Assembly (NCBI GenBank): GCA_029490685.1
Contig: CM055958.1
Span: forward strand, 91,766,570 to 91,830,569
DNA: 64,000 nt
DNA from: Schizonepeta tenuifolia
Taxonomy: Eukaryota; Streptophyta; Magnoliopsida; Lamiales; Lamiaceae
Direction: 5' to 3'
This document shows positions 1 to 11,359 of the stretch, in pieces; the first letter of the stretch is position 1; each line of letters starts with the position of its first letter. Made by a program: the position numbers and the translations under genes. The notes beneath the pieces were generated by a model that ran no database searches, was not told the DNA's origin, and was given only the letters and a program-made list of their open reading frames with translations.

Positions 1-1
1 G

Positions 2-241
2 TTCAGCCAATTCAGGCGAGCAATGATAGATGCAAAACTGGATATGAACACAGTCTCGGTCCCTCAGAAAGTCACTTATCTCCCTCCCTTCCTCCCAGAC
101 TCAAGAAACCCCAACCGTCAGAAGATAGCAGCTGAAGTAAGACAAGTTTGTCGGGAGCATGGGATTGACATTTCAAAGGAGACGGATGCAAAAAGAGAAA
201 TTTTTGTTAGAATTTTCAGCAAGTATGGGCTAAAGTATTAG
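2..241 (+). CDS. 3' end of the extra (third) ORF of retroelement A, partial
   Basis: The frame is open from base 2 to the TAG at 239-241 and encodes the last 79 residues of the large extra ORF that follows pol in this retroelement family. It aligns almost residue for residue with the C-termini of the copies ending at 15346, 24812 and 28757 (minus strand), ending in the shared FSKYGLKY. The rest of the gene and of element A lies left of the window. It is followed by 268 bp of non-coding sequence and a polypurine tract, as in the other copies. The function is unknown. Seen: near identity to the 24570-24812 copy. Inferred: element A had the same layout as B. Confidence 0.75.
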   Translation, partial: FSQFRRAMIDAKLDMNTVSVPQKVTYLPPFLPDSRNPNRQKIAAEVRQVCREHGIDISKETDAKREIFVRIFSKYGLKY

Positions 242-509
242 TCAAGTTAAAGTTTTTGAGCAACTGATGTTTTTTTTATTTTTGTGCATTTTGTTGTAAC
301 CATCAGTTGTAATGAAAACTTTCTTCAGTTATCCGATTCACCTTGACGTACAATCTCTAGTTGTCCAAGCTCTGAATCGCAAAGTTATTTCAATACCATG
401 TTATAACTGTGCTAACCCTTTGATGTTTTAATCTTATAGACTGTCTAGAATTTCAGCTGAGATTTTAGATAGGTCAGTAGAGATTAGATCAGTAAGGTTT
501 TGGCATCAT

Positions 510-524
510 CAAAAAGGGGGAAAT
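510..524 (+). promoter_or_regulatory. Polypurine tract of element A
   Basis: A run of five A, five G and three A immediately precedes the LTR that starts at 525. It is the primer site for plus-strand DNA synthesis in LTR retrotransposons. The context (CATCATC before it, TTGTTGG after it) is the form I associate with Sirevirus-lineage copia elements, and the same tract precedes the 3' LTRs of B, C and D. Confidence 0.8.
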
Positions 525-2000
525 TGTTGGGAAATTTATTAAAGTTTTGATTGATTCCAAAACCAACTGACCCCAACCGAGTAGATGTTGTCATATCCTA
601 ATGTTAACATTTAGGCTCGCTGTTTGAGCAATGTTGAGATTTTATCTTTACAGGACTCCAGCTGAAGACGACAACAAGGCTTCACTCGGATAGAACATCA
701 GATGTAAGAAATACAACTGAGCGTTTAAGGGGGAAGATGCGTTCAAGATATAGAACATCAGATGAGTGTTAAAGGGGAAAGAACATCAGATGTAAGAAAG
801 ACAACTGAGCGTTCGAGCCAACTGATCAATCGATAACATGAAGTTCAAAGCAGCTGAGGGTTCAACTGTTCTTCCTCAAACAGATCGTCAGATGAAGATA
901 GCAATCAGATAGAACATCAGCTGAAGACCACTCAGATGAAGATCAAACTTCTCGACTGACTAACCATTGTTGAAAAACTAAGGTTGAGGTTTGAAATTCA
1001 AATAGAAAGTCACGTGAAGGTTTGACGTTCTGTCATTACCTCATTTGGCCCAACACAAGGCTGTCTCAGATGTAAAGTAGAAGTTCACAGTTGCCAAATC
1101 AGGAAAGTCTACAGAGATGAGAGACAAGCCATCGCTTTCACAGAACAGAGATCAACGGCTCATCCAACGGCTAGTTGATTCTCTCCGCCTATAAATAAAG
1201 GCACTCATTCATTCACCAAGACTCAGAAGACAGACAAGTGCGAGAAGAGATAGACGAGCGAACATCACCAGTTGAGAGTTCATATTACAAACGAGCAAAA
1301 CCGAAATCAATCTCTAAGAACATCACTAGTTGAGAGTTCCTAGAGTGTTAGAATCTGTCTTGGTGTTTTTTATCTTTATTTGAGTCATCATTTGTTCAAG
1401 CCTAGATCCTAGCTCACTTCCTGTTCGAGCTAGTAGTTGGAAAAACCCACCCTTTCACACACTCCTTAAAAAGGTTGTTAGGATCCTACTCTTCCCGAAA
1501 TTGAGTAGATAGGTTGATAAGTACCCATAAACTTATCTGTAAGGTTGATAAGTACCCGTAAACTTATCTGAACGGTTGCAAAGCCCGCGTAAGCTTTGTG
1601 GTTAGTCCTAAAGAACTTGGACTGAGTTGTGTGGATTCACAACTCCTCGTGGACATAGGAGTTCTCTCCGAACCACATAAATCCTTTGTGTGCTTGTGTT
1701 TATTATTCAGTTAATTTTCACATATTCAACTGACCAACTAACCAGCACTCAAACTGCATCTTTACATCTCAACTGTTTTGGTTATTAACCAACCTTGCAT
1801 CTGAGCGTGAGTTATTTTTATACGAGTTATTTTTATCCACCACATTCCGCACAGCACCACTCTTCCAGCTGAGTATTCTTACTCAGTTGTGAATCCAGCT
1901 GAGTCCCCTTTTTACTCAGATGTGATATTTTCGAGAGTTGTTTTAAAATTCCTATCTGGTGTATTCTCCCCATACACCAGAACTCGTATCGGGACCATCA
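525..2000 (+). repeat. LTR shared by elements A (3' LTR) and B (5' LTR)
   Basis: It begins TGTTGGGAAA and ends GGGACCATCA, the TG...CA form of an LTR. To its left is a polypurine tract (3' end of A) and to its right a tRNA-iMet primer site (5' end of B), so one LTR serves two internal regions. It has a TATA box (TATAAATA) near 1191. Its first 450 bp carry many GAAC..CAG.TG / CA.CTGAG.GTTC motifs. It matches the LTR at 25096-26570 with about 45-50 differences by eye (about 3%). Confidence 0.9.
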
Positions 2001-2002
2001 CG

Positions 2003-2014
2003 TGGTATCAGAGC
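2003..2014 (+). promoter_or_regulatory. Primer binding site of element B (tRNA-iMet)
   Basis: TGGTATCAGAGC lies 2 bp after the LTR end. It complements the 3' end of plant initiator methionine tRNA, the usual minus-strand primer of copia elements. Confidence 0.9.
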
Positions 2015-2049
2015 AGTGGTTCAAAAGACTGTTGACTCTGTTTTACGAG

Positions 2050-2146
2050 GTGTGAATCGAGGTGTTTTCTTCAGTGGTCAACTGAATAGATCTTTTTCAC
2101 GCTAGTGCATATCTGCTTGCATTTGTTGTTTGTTTATTGTGTGCAG
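2050..2146 (+). other. Possible 97-nt leader intron before gag of element B
   Basis: A donor-like GAG|GTGTGA and a pyrimidine-rich acceptor ending TGTGCAG lie directly before the gag ATG at 2147. The same arrangement with the same length occurs at 5024-5120 in element C and with 99 nt at 38078-38176 in element D. Whether it is spliced is inference. Confidence 0.35.
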
Positions 2147-3481
2147 ATGGATGTCAAAGATAAGATTGTTGTCATGTTCTCGGTTGTGAACTATACATCC
2201 TGGAGAACTCGGATGAAGAAGATTCTACTGTCCAAGCATCATCGAATGCAACAAGTAATTTCATCCGGACCAATCACCATCATGGAAAAAGTCATTCGTA
2301 CTCCTACAAATCCCAATGATGGGGATGCAACTGAGGTAATGGTCGAGAAGAAGCCAGAAGACTTCACTCCTGAGGAAGCTAAAGTGAGCCAGCTGGATAT
2401 CTGGGCTCAGAGCACTATCATGTCCACAGTTGGACAGGACTATCTTCCATGGATAGAAGAGTGCAACACAACTAAGGAGATGTGAGACTTTTTGGCATCT
2501 CTTAGTGAAGGGAGTGACGAAACCAAGGAAAACAAGTTCTCCCATGCTTGTCAAGACTTTGACAACTTCTGCTTAAGAGAGGATGAAACCATTGATCAGT
2601 TAGAGCTTCGGTTCATGGATATCATTCGAATGATTCAGTCCATTCGACGAGGGAAATATACTTTGAGAGAGATCAACCTCAAAGTATTACAAGCCTTACC
2701 GGCTGAGTGGGACACCTTCACCAACATTCATGAAAGCCGAGCTGATCTTGGAGAAATGGGAACTGGCAGACTGTTCTCAATTCTAAAAGGAAATGAGTAC
2801 AAGGTGAACCGACGAAGATCAACTCAGTCTTCGGTTCAGACAAGTCGACATGAGGATGTTGGTTCAGCAACAAAGACAGTAGCACTTCGAGCTGACTATT
2901 CCAAGCCGCGAACATCAAGGGCAACAAGATCTACGGACACAGCCTCAAAGGAGCCAAGCAGAGAAGAGCTGCAACAGAGTATTGCCGCCATATCAAAGAA
3001 GCTAGCTGACATGGATGCTCGGTTCGGAAAATACAAGAGGGTCTACAAATCCAACCGAACTCGAGACAACTCAAAGCCTGTAAACAACGGTTGCTTTGAA
3101 TGTGGCAAAGAGGGACACTTTAAAGCGGATTGTCCAGATCTTTCGAAGAAAGAAAGAGATGCGTTGAGGGCCAAGCAAAATGCAAAGAATAAGGCCATGG
3201 TTGCAGAAGAAGCAGCTGATGACATGGACATCTTCACCGATACTGAAGATGAGGACGAGCTGACTTCCACCAACAACGCTATCGGACAGGATCAATGTCT
3301 CATGGCATTGGGAACCGACCAGGATGATACCGAGGTACTCTCTAGCCCAGCTAATTTAAATCCCTCCAATGCTTCTAACATGCAGGAAACATTGGATGAA
3401 GAGTTAGAACTCTTCTGGGATGACTTCCTAGCACTCAATGAGGAAGTGCAACAACAATCGGTTGAGTTTAAGAATCTTCAA
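2147..3481 (+). pseudogene. gag of element B, 5' part (split by insertion of element C)
   Basis: This is the Gag capsid/nucleocapsid precursor. The ATG at 2147 is chosen because MDVKDK opens gag in all three copies. The N-terminal region carries the copia-type gag domain (NYTSWRTRMKK near residue 17). A CCHC zinc knuckle (CFECGKEGHFKADCP) lies near residues 315-329. An acidic stretch follows. A TGG-to-TGA change makes a stop at 2483-2485; the frame is otherwise open until element C interrupts it after 3481. The gene resumes at 17134. Compare the nearly intact copy at 5121-7613. Confidence 0.9.
3477..3481. repeat. Target site duplication of element C, left copy (TTCAA)
   Basis: TTCAA directly precedes the TG of the LTR at 3482 and is repeated at 17134-17138 directly after the closing CA of the 3' LTR. 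Five bases is the normal duplication for copia integrases. Confidence 0.95.
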
Positions 3482-4974
3482 TGTTGGGAAATTTATTAGT
3501 ATGAGTTTTGATGAATTCCAAAACTGACTGACCCCAACCGAGTAGATGTTGCCAGAACCTAATGTTAGAATTTAAGCTCGCTGTTTGAGCAAAGTTGAGA
3601 TTTTATCTTTACAGGTCTCCAGCTAAAGATGGCAACAAGGCATCACTCAGACAGAACATCAGTTATGATGAAGGACAACTGAGAGTTCATATGTTCAGAT
3701 GGAATGAGGGGGAAGTCTTCAGAACATCAGTTGTGAAGGAAACCAACTGAGCGTTCATCAGATGAGAAACAGTAGAAAGGAAGAGAACATCAGATGAAAA
3801 GGAAAGTCATCTGAGGGTTCAAACCCAACTGTGTAAATACAAGGAAGACAACTGAGTGTTCAGTTTCAGAACCTCAGTTGTAGAACTCGAACAAGAAGAT
3901 TAACTGCTTGAAGTTCAAAGTTAGCTGAGAGTCCAACAGTTCAGAACATCAGCTGAAGACCACTCAGATGAAGATCAAGACTTTCAACCGACGAACCGAG
4001 GTTGACTGTCAGAAAGGTTAAGATTTGAATTTCAAATGGAAGTCACATGAGGGTTTGACCGTTCAGTCATTACCCCATCTGGCCCAACACAAGGCTGTCT
4101 CAGATGGAATGCAGAAGAGCACAGATGCCATATCGGGAAAGTCTGCAGAGATGAGAGACAAGCCATCGCTATCAAACGATCAGAGATCAACTGCTCCTCC
4201 AACGGCTAGTTGATTCTCTCCGCCTATAAATAGAGGCATTCTCTCATTCGAGAGATACACGAGACAGACTGAAGCAAGAGAGAAAAGTGCAATCATAAGA
4301 GAATCAAGCGAAAGAAAAATCTGCTAAAATCATATTCTAAGAACATCAGCAGCTGAGAGTTCAAGTGTGATAGAACATTAGTAGCTGAGAGTTCATAGAG
4401 TGAAAATCTGCCTTTGATCTTAGTTTGAGTATTTATTCATTCAAGCCTTAGATCCAGCTCTCATTCGTGATCGAGCTATAGTTGGAAATCCCACCCACTC
4501 TCACACCCTAAAAAGTGTGCTAGGATCTTACTCTTCCTGCAATTGAGTAGTCAGGTCGTCAAGTACCCGCAAACTTGACATAGGCTGTTTAGTGCCCGGA
4601 AACTAAGCTGTAAGGTCGATAAGTACCCGCAAACTTATCCTTAACGGTTGCTCAGCCCGCGTAAGCTGAGTGGTTCTGTCCAGAAGAACTTGGACTGAGG
4701 TGTGTGGATTCACATCTCCCCGTGGACGTAGGAGGATTATCTCCGAACCACGTTAAATCCTGTATTTTGCGTGAGTTGCTTTTAACGAGTTTATTTTTCC
4801 ACCACATTCCGCACAGCCTCACTCTTCCAGCTGAGGTCGCTTACTCAGCTGTGAAATTCCAACTGAGTCATCTTTTACTCAGTTGAAGTGATTTTTCAGG
4901 TTTAAGTTTTTAAATCCTAACTGGTGTATTCCCCCCCCCCCCCCATACACCAGTAACTCGTTTCGGGACCATCA
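3482..4974 (+). repeat. 5' LTR of element C
   Basis: 1,493 bp from TGTTGGG to CCATCA. It has a TATA box (CCTATAAATAGAGG near 4223) and a C14 run near 4931-4944; the 3' LTR has only C9 there. U3 contains hairpin-like units (GAAC..CAG.TG spaced from CA.CTGAG.GTTC) at 3654-3688, 3722-3756 and 3785-3820, with partial ones to about 3955. Its sequence is a different subtype from the LTRs of B and D. Confidence 0.95.
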
Positions 4975-4976
4975 AG

Positions 4977-4988
4977 TGGTATCAGAGC
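4977..4988 (+). promoter_or_regulatory. Primer binding site of element C (tRNA-iMet)
   Basis: TGGTATCAGAGC lies 2 bp after the 5' LTR, identical to the site of element B. Confidence 0.9.
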
Positions 4989-5023
4989 AGTGGTTCAAAA
5001 GACTGCTGACTCTATTTCACGAG

Positions 5024-5120
5024 GTGTGAATTCGAGAATTTTCTTCAGTGGTCAACTGAACAGATCTTTTCATGCTAGTGCACTCTTGCTCGCATTTTTG
5101 TCCTGTCTTTGTTTGTGCAG
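5024..5120 (+). other. Possible 97-nt leader intron before gag of element C
   Basis: It runs from donor-like GAG|GTGTGA to a T-rich tract ending TTTGTGCAG, directly before the gag ATG at 5121. The length is identical to the equivalent segment of element B. Splicing is inferred from the site quality only. Confidence 0.35.
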
Positions 5121-7613
5121 ATGGACGTCAAGGACAAGATCGTAGTCATGTTCTCTGTAGTCAATTATACATCATGGAGAACTCGAATGAAGAAGATCCT
5201 TCTGTCAAAGCATCATAGGATGCAACAAGTTCTCACTTCTGGACCAATCGTCATACAAGAGAGAATACTTCGCACTCCCACAAATCCCAACGATGGAGAT
5301 GCAGTGGTGGAGTATGTGGAGAAACAGCCAGAAGACTACACTCCGGAAGAGACCAAGGTGAGCCAGCTGGATATCTGGGCTCAGAGCACAATAATGTCCA
5401 CGGTTGGACAAGATTATCTGCCCTGGATAGAGGAGTGTGAGACTGCAAAAGAGATGTGGGACATCCTGGCTTCACTAAGTGAAGGAAGCGACGAGACGAA
5501 GGAAAACAAGTTCTCGCATGCATGTCAAGATTTCGACAATTTCAGTCTACGACCTGATGAGACTATCGATCAGCTAGAGCTCCGGTTTATGGACATCATC
5601 AGAAGAATCCAGTCCATCCGGAAAGGAAAATACACTCTAAGAGAAATAAACCTCAAAGTGTTGCAAGCTCTACCGGCTGAGTGGGATACTTTCACAAATA
5701 TCCACAAGAGCCGAGCTGACCTTGGTGAAATGGGAACTGAAAGATTGTTCTCAATCTTGAAAGGAAATGAGTATAAGGTCAACAGAAGGAGATCGCAGCC
5801 CTCTGGTCATACAAATAGAATTGAGGATGTTGGCTCGGCATCAAAGTCAGTTGCCCTCCGAGCTGACTACTCAAAGTTGAGATCGTCAAGGCCAACCAGA
5901 TCGGCCGACACAACTGCAAAGGAGCCAAGCAGAGAGGAACTGCAACAGAACATTGCAGCGCTGTCAAAGAAACTAGCCGATATGGACACTTGGTTCGGCA
6001 AATATAAACGTTTCTATAAATCAAACCGAACTCGAGACAGTTCGAAGCCAGTCACCAATGGTTGCTTCGAATGCGGCAAGGAAGGACACTTCAAAGCTGA
6101 CTGCCCAGAGCTCTCAAAGAAGGAAAGAGAAGCACTGAGGGCCAAGCAAACTGCAAAGAACAAGGCCATGGTAGCTGAAGAGGCAGCTGACGATATGGAC
6201 ATCTTCACAGACACTGAAGATGAGGATGAACTGACCTCTACCCACAAAGTCATCAGTCCAGATCAATACCTCATGGCACTTGGAACCGACCAAGATGATA
6301 TTGAGGTACAATCTAATCCTGCTCGCTTAAATTCTTCCAATACTTCTAACCTGCAGGAATCTCTGAGCGATGAGTTGGAACCCTCATGGAATGATTTTCA
6401 AGAACTCAGTGAGGAACTGCATCAGCAGTCGGTTGAGTTTAAGAGTCTTCAAGCTCAGTTCGCCAAGCTTGAAGATTCCTTAACCAAAAAGGAGGATCTG
6501 ATTACGAGCCAAACTCAGGAGATTGAGAATTTCAAGAGTCAACTGATCGAGGCTAAGGCTCCAGCTGATGAGGAGTTGACAAAGCAAAACAAAGAACAGC
6601 AAGATCAGTTGAAAAATCAAGATGCTCAGATCGAACAGCTGATAAAGAAGTCAGATGGACAAACCAAGCAGATAGCTGTACTCGTCAAGGAGTTACAAAC
6701 TGAGAAGGACAATCTAATCAAGCTGTATCAGTCATCCAAGATCATCGAAAACCTTTTAAGATACAACAGACAAATGGATGATGTGTCAGGACTCGGTTAT
6801 GATGTTGTCAAGGATACTGGGATTCCACCAGCAACTTTCATCAAACCAGTAGAAGTTACAGCCATAGAGCCAGACACAGCTGAGTCTCCAGAAGCTAATT
6901 CAACTTCCACCTCTCAACAAGTTCAAACGACCAATGAAATCACAACTGAGAAGGGAAAAGGAGTAGCTGATGTAGGACAGAATATTCCATCGGTTGAGGT
7001 ATCAACCGAGGGGGAATGTTCCAAAAGTCAGAAGAGGAATCAGAGGCGTCGAAAGCACAACCGCAACCGATCTCAGAACCAGAACCGACCTCTGCATCAA
7101 CCTCAAAGTCAACGTCAGAAGGAATGGAACCAACCTTAGAACAAGCAAGGGTTCAATCATCTGAATCAGCAGCGGTTCCAATATCAGTTCGACCAAAGGT
7201 TCCAACATAGTCAACCAATGAGGAACTGGTCAAACAACTGGAGATACTCATGCCATAATATTAATCATCAACAGGGCATGAACAGCTACAGACAACCCTC
7301 AGGAAGTTGGAATCATAATCAGCCACAAAGATTCCAACAGGGCGTCCGACCTCACAGACAAACTCAACAGGATAACAATCGCCATCAAAACAGGGGGAAA
7401 GCCTCACCTCCTAAAGCTCAACATAGGAGAAATCCAACTCCTCCCAAGAAACAGAACATCACTACTAACAACAAGTCTAAGGATAACCGAGGTGTTGTTA
7501 TAGTTGATGATGAAGGAAAAGTAATTTGGAATGATAAATCCATCCGAGTTTACAGGGAAAAGCGACGCACAGTTCCAGCGGGAACTGGTTCTAACCCTCC
7601 AGGACCCAACTGA
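5121..7613 (+). pseudogene. gag of element C, nearly intact (one stop)
   Basis: This is the Gag precursor, 831 codons from ATG 5121 to TGA 7611-7613. In order: copia-type gag domain (about residues 1-200), a basic linker, a CCHC zinc knuckle (residues about 315-329), an acidic patch (MDIFTDTEDEDE), a Glu/Gln-rich coiled coil (about 430-540), and a Gln/Asn/Arg-rich C-terminus. One in-frame TAG at 7137-7139 replaces a CAG that is kept in element D. The coiled coil and long C-terminal extension are larger than in most copia Gags and fit the Sirevirus lineage. pol follows in the -1 frame after 26 nt. This is the best copy in the window for judging gag. Confidence 0.9.
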
Positions 7614-7639
7614 AATTGGGGACCTAAGCAAGTTTCTCT

Positions 7640-10600
7640 TTGCAGGTACAGGAGAAACAGCTGAGGAAGAAAAAGACGTCTGCAACAATGTGGTTGATGG
7701 ATAGTGGATGCTCGAAACACATGACGAATCTAAAGGATTTGCTTGGAAGTTTCGTGGAAAAAGAAGGTCCATCAGTTACTTTTGGTGATAACTCAAAAGG
7801 TTATACCAGAGGTTACGGTACCCTTGAAACCAATCATGTTTCAATTTCTAATGTCTCTTATGTTGATGGATTGAAGCATAACCTGCTCTCCATCAGCCAA
7901 TTCTGTGATAATGGTTTCTCTGTCAAGTTTGATGCACAGGGTTGCAGAGTTAAAGATGTCGGATCAAAGCAGGTGATATTGTTGGGAAATCGATCTCCAA
8001 TAGGGAATGTATACTACGCTGACTGGAACAGCAGCCTCCCTGACACTTGCCTGTTATCAAAGAGCAGTTCGGATATGAGCTGGCTGTGGCACAAAAGGCT
8101 CAACCATCTGAATTTTAAGACGATGAACCGACTCGCCAGACAAGAACATGCAAGAGGCATACCTAACCGAGTGTTTTCAACAACACACATCTGCAGTGCA
8201 TGCCAGTTGGGAAAGCTCGCTAGAACCTCCTTCCAGTTGAAGTCAACTCCCTCAACCGACCGAGTGTTGCAGCTGATCCATATGGATCTCTTCGGGCCAG
8301 TTACACCAAAAAGTATTAATGGAAACGAATATACTTTGGTTGTAACTGATGACTACTCAAGATATACGTGGACCATCTTCATGCGCCACAAGAGTGAAAC
8401 CCGAGATGAGCTGCCCAAGCTGATGGATCGGATATTGAACCAACAAGAGATGAAGATCATATCTATCCGATCAGATCATGGAATGGAGTTTCTAAATGAA
8501 ACCATTATTGAGTATTGCGAAAAGAATGGCATAACCCATCAGACATCAGCCGCGCGTACTCCACAATAGAATGGCGTAGCTGAGCGAAGAAATAGAACTC
8601 TGAAGGATGCAGCTACATCCATGTTAGCGAGCTCTGCATTGCCAAAGAGATTTTGGGCTGAAGCGATCAATACAGCATGCTACACTCAGAATCGATCTCT
8701 TCTCACCAAGCAGTTGGGAAAGACGCCCTACGAGCTGTGGAGACGCAGAAAGCCAGATATTTCTTATTTTCGTGTTTTTGGATCTAAGTGTTATATTCAC
8801 AACAATGGGAAGACTCAGTTGAAAACCTTTGATGCCAAAGCTTTGAAGGGCATATTTCTTGGATATGCAGCTCGGATCAAGGCATATAGAGTTTTCAATA
8901 ACAGCTCTCGTGTTGTGGAAATAACACCTCATGTTAGTTTTGATGAATCTACCCTTGAGTGCAGGGAACAGGTAAAGGAACAACACACGGATCCAGCTGT
9001 TCTACCAGTTCTCACCAAATCGCAAGCACTTCGGGAAAAGAACCGAGCTGAACCTCTGATATGGGCAACTGAGGATGAGGATCCATACTCCTCTAAAGAT
9101 GAATGCGAAGACCTCAGCTCGTCCCAAGGGGGAACTTAGTTGATGCCCCTCCAACTGCATCAACATCTGAAGCAGAACCAAACTCAGCTCGAACTATTGT
9201 AAATGTTGAGGATCCAGACTCAACAGCTGATAAATCACCAGCTCTGAAGACTCCAACTCAGAATTTTGAACAACCACAGTTGGAAGAAGAAGGAAGACGC
9301 AACCGAAGATGGTATGAAGTTCATTCCACCGACGACATCATCGGAGATCCAATCGAGGGTGTGCGCACACGGAGCAGGGTTGCAAATCCAGAATCAACCG
9401 AGGAAGATTCCAACTCTTATGCCCAATATGCTGAGGAATTGGCAGTTCTAGAGGAGTTCGAGCAAGCTGGAGATGTTGCCATGATTTCTTGCTTTGTAGC
9501 TGATGTTCCAGAACCGAAGAATATTGGGGAAGCTCTCAACTGTGTCCACTGGACAACAGCAATGCAAGAATAACTGAATGAGTTTCTACGCAACTGTGTA
9601 TGGGAGTTGGTAGAAAGACCAAATGGTGTCAAGGTGATTGGATTGAAGTGGATTTTCAAAAACAAGAGAGACGCCATTGGATTCATTGTGAGGAATAAAG
9701 CAAGGTTGGTAGCTCAAGGATACTGCCAACAAGAAGGAATTGACTTTGAAGATTCCTTCGCACCAGTTGCAAGGCTGGAAGCCATTCGGATCTTTCTAGC
9801 TTATGCCGCACATCACAAGTTCAAAGTATATCAGATGGATGTGAAGTGTGCATTCCTCAATGGAGATATCAAAGAAGATGTATATGTCGAACAGCCTCCT
9901 GGTTTTGAGACTGGAGATGGAAGAGTGTACAAGCTGAAGAAAGCTATCTATGGTCTAAAGCAAGCGCCACGGGCATGGTATGACACTCTTTATGGATTTC
10001 TTCTGAACTCGGGGTTCAAACGAGGTTCAGTTGATAAAACTCTGTTCACCATCAAAGTTGGAGAAGAAATACTTGTTGTGCAAATTTATGTCGATGACAT
10101 CATTTTTGGCTCCAAGTCGGAGGAGCTGTGCAAGAAATTCTCCGATCTCATGAAGGAGAAGTTCGAGATATCAATGATGGGCGAGATGAATTATTTCCTT
10201 GGATTACAAGTGAAGCAGTCACCTGAAGGGATTTTCATCAACTAGTGCAAGTATACAAAGGAGCTCATCATCAAGTTCGGATTGCAGACAAGTAAGACAA
10301 CTAAGATCCCTATGAATACGAACTGGAAGATCGAACCAGGAGCTGAGGGAAAGCTCGTTGATGCCAGCCAGTATAGAGGGATCATCGGTTCGCTGCTCTA
10401 TCTAACTGCCAGCCGACCAGACATTTCATACGCAGTTGGAGTGTGTGCTCGTTTTCAAGTCCAACCAAGAGAAGCACACATGTTGGCAGCAAAGAACATC
10501 ATTAAGTATCTGAAGGGAACTGTCAATGTTGGGTTGTGGTACCCAACTGATGACAATATCCAGCTGACTGGATACTCAGATGCCGACCTAGCAGGAGATC

Positions 10601-11031
10601 GGTTGGACAGGAAGTCTACTTCTGGACACTGTCAGTTCATGGGAAGCAAGCTGGTTTCATGGTTCTCCAAGAAACAAGCGTGTGTTGCTACTTCGACAAC
10701 CGAGTCAGAGTATATGGCTGCCGGAAGCTATTGCATGCAAGTATTGTGGCTAAAACAACAACTGAGAGATTATGAAGTCGCAACCGGACAGGTTCCCATT
10801 CATTGTGATAGCTCGAGTGCCATAGCTATCTCTCTGAACCCTGTTCACCACTCTCGGACTAAGCATATCGATATTCGTCATCATTTCATCCGAGATCATA
10901 TTGAGAAGAAGGATGTGTCCATGGAGAAGATCCCAACTGAAATTTAAAGAGCTGACATCTTCACCAAACCTCTTCCTGAAGCCCAGTTCAAGATGCTGTG
11001 TGACCTTCTAGGACTCTTGGATCCGAGCTAA
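7640..11031 (+). pseudogene. pol of element C (protease-integrase-RT-RNase H), broken
   Basis: Domains in order: aspartic protease with DSGCSKHM near 7702; GAG-pre-integrase with the LWHKRLNHLN motif near 8088; integrase core with HMDLFGP (first Asp, near 8280), RSDHGMEF (second Asp, near 8472) and NGVAERRNRT (Glu, near 8571); reverse transcriptase from about 9600 with YVDDIIFGS near 10088; RNase H from about 10550 with KHIDIRHHF near 10863. Damage: TAG at 8567-8569 (from CAG), a 1-bp deletion near 9135, TAA at 9571-9573 (from GAA), TAG at 10243-10245 (from CAG), TAA at 10945-10947. There is no ATG at the start; the frame is entered from gag by an unknown route. Confidence 0.9.
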
Positions 11032-11107
11032 AAACTCATCCGAGCTAAAGAGTCATCCGAGATGAAGAGTCATCCGAGCTGATAAGAATCCATCCGAGCT
11101 GAAGAAT
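11020..11107 (+). repeat. Short tandem repeat at the end of pol in element C
   Basis: Four to five degenerate copies of a unit like CATCCGAGCTGAAGAG, about 17-20 bp long, overlap the pol stop codon (11029). Elements B and D have only one copy here (CATCCGAGGTGAAGAG in B), so the array expanded in the C lineage. Confidence 0.7.
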
Positions 11108-11332
11108 CGGATATCCATTTAAGGGGGAAGATCAGATGAAAAGGGAAGCTCAGATGAAGGAGGAATCTCAGATGCGAATTACCAACTGACGACATCAAAC
11201 GTCAGCTGAACAGACGAACTCGAGTCAGCTGATGGTATGCGGCAAATGAGGAGCACAATTGAGGTATACAGCTGATATCGACATCAGCTGCCAGGTATCA
11301 TTTATGACTGAAGGTGTTATGTTCTTAAATGA

Positions 11333-11359
11333 GAATGTTTGAAATAAATTCAAACATTC
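11333..11359. repeat. Perfect hairpin in the pol-to-extra-ORF spacer of element C
   Basis: GAATGTTTGAA, a 5-nt loop, then TTCAAACATTC: perfect 11-bp arms. The same 27 bp occurs in B (21958-21984) and D (32729-32755), while the bases around it differ between copies. Confidence 0.9.

Noticed and set aside
5251..5523. Minus-strand ORFs across gag (5205-5523, 5779-6253) of element C
   Set aside because: Shadows of the gag frame with no recognisable domain; equivalents in B and D are not in register.
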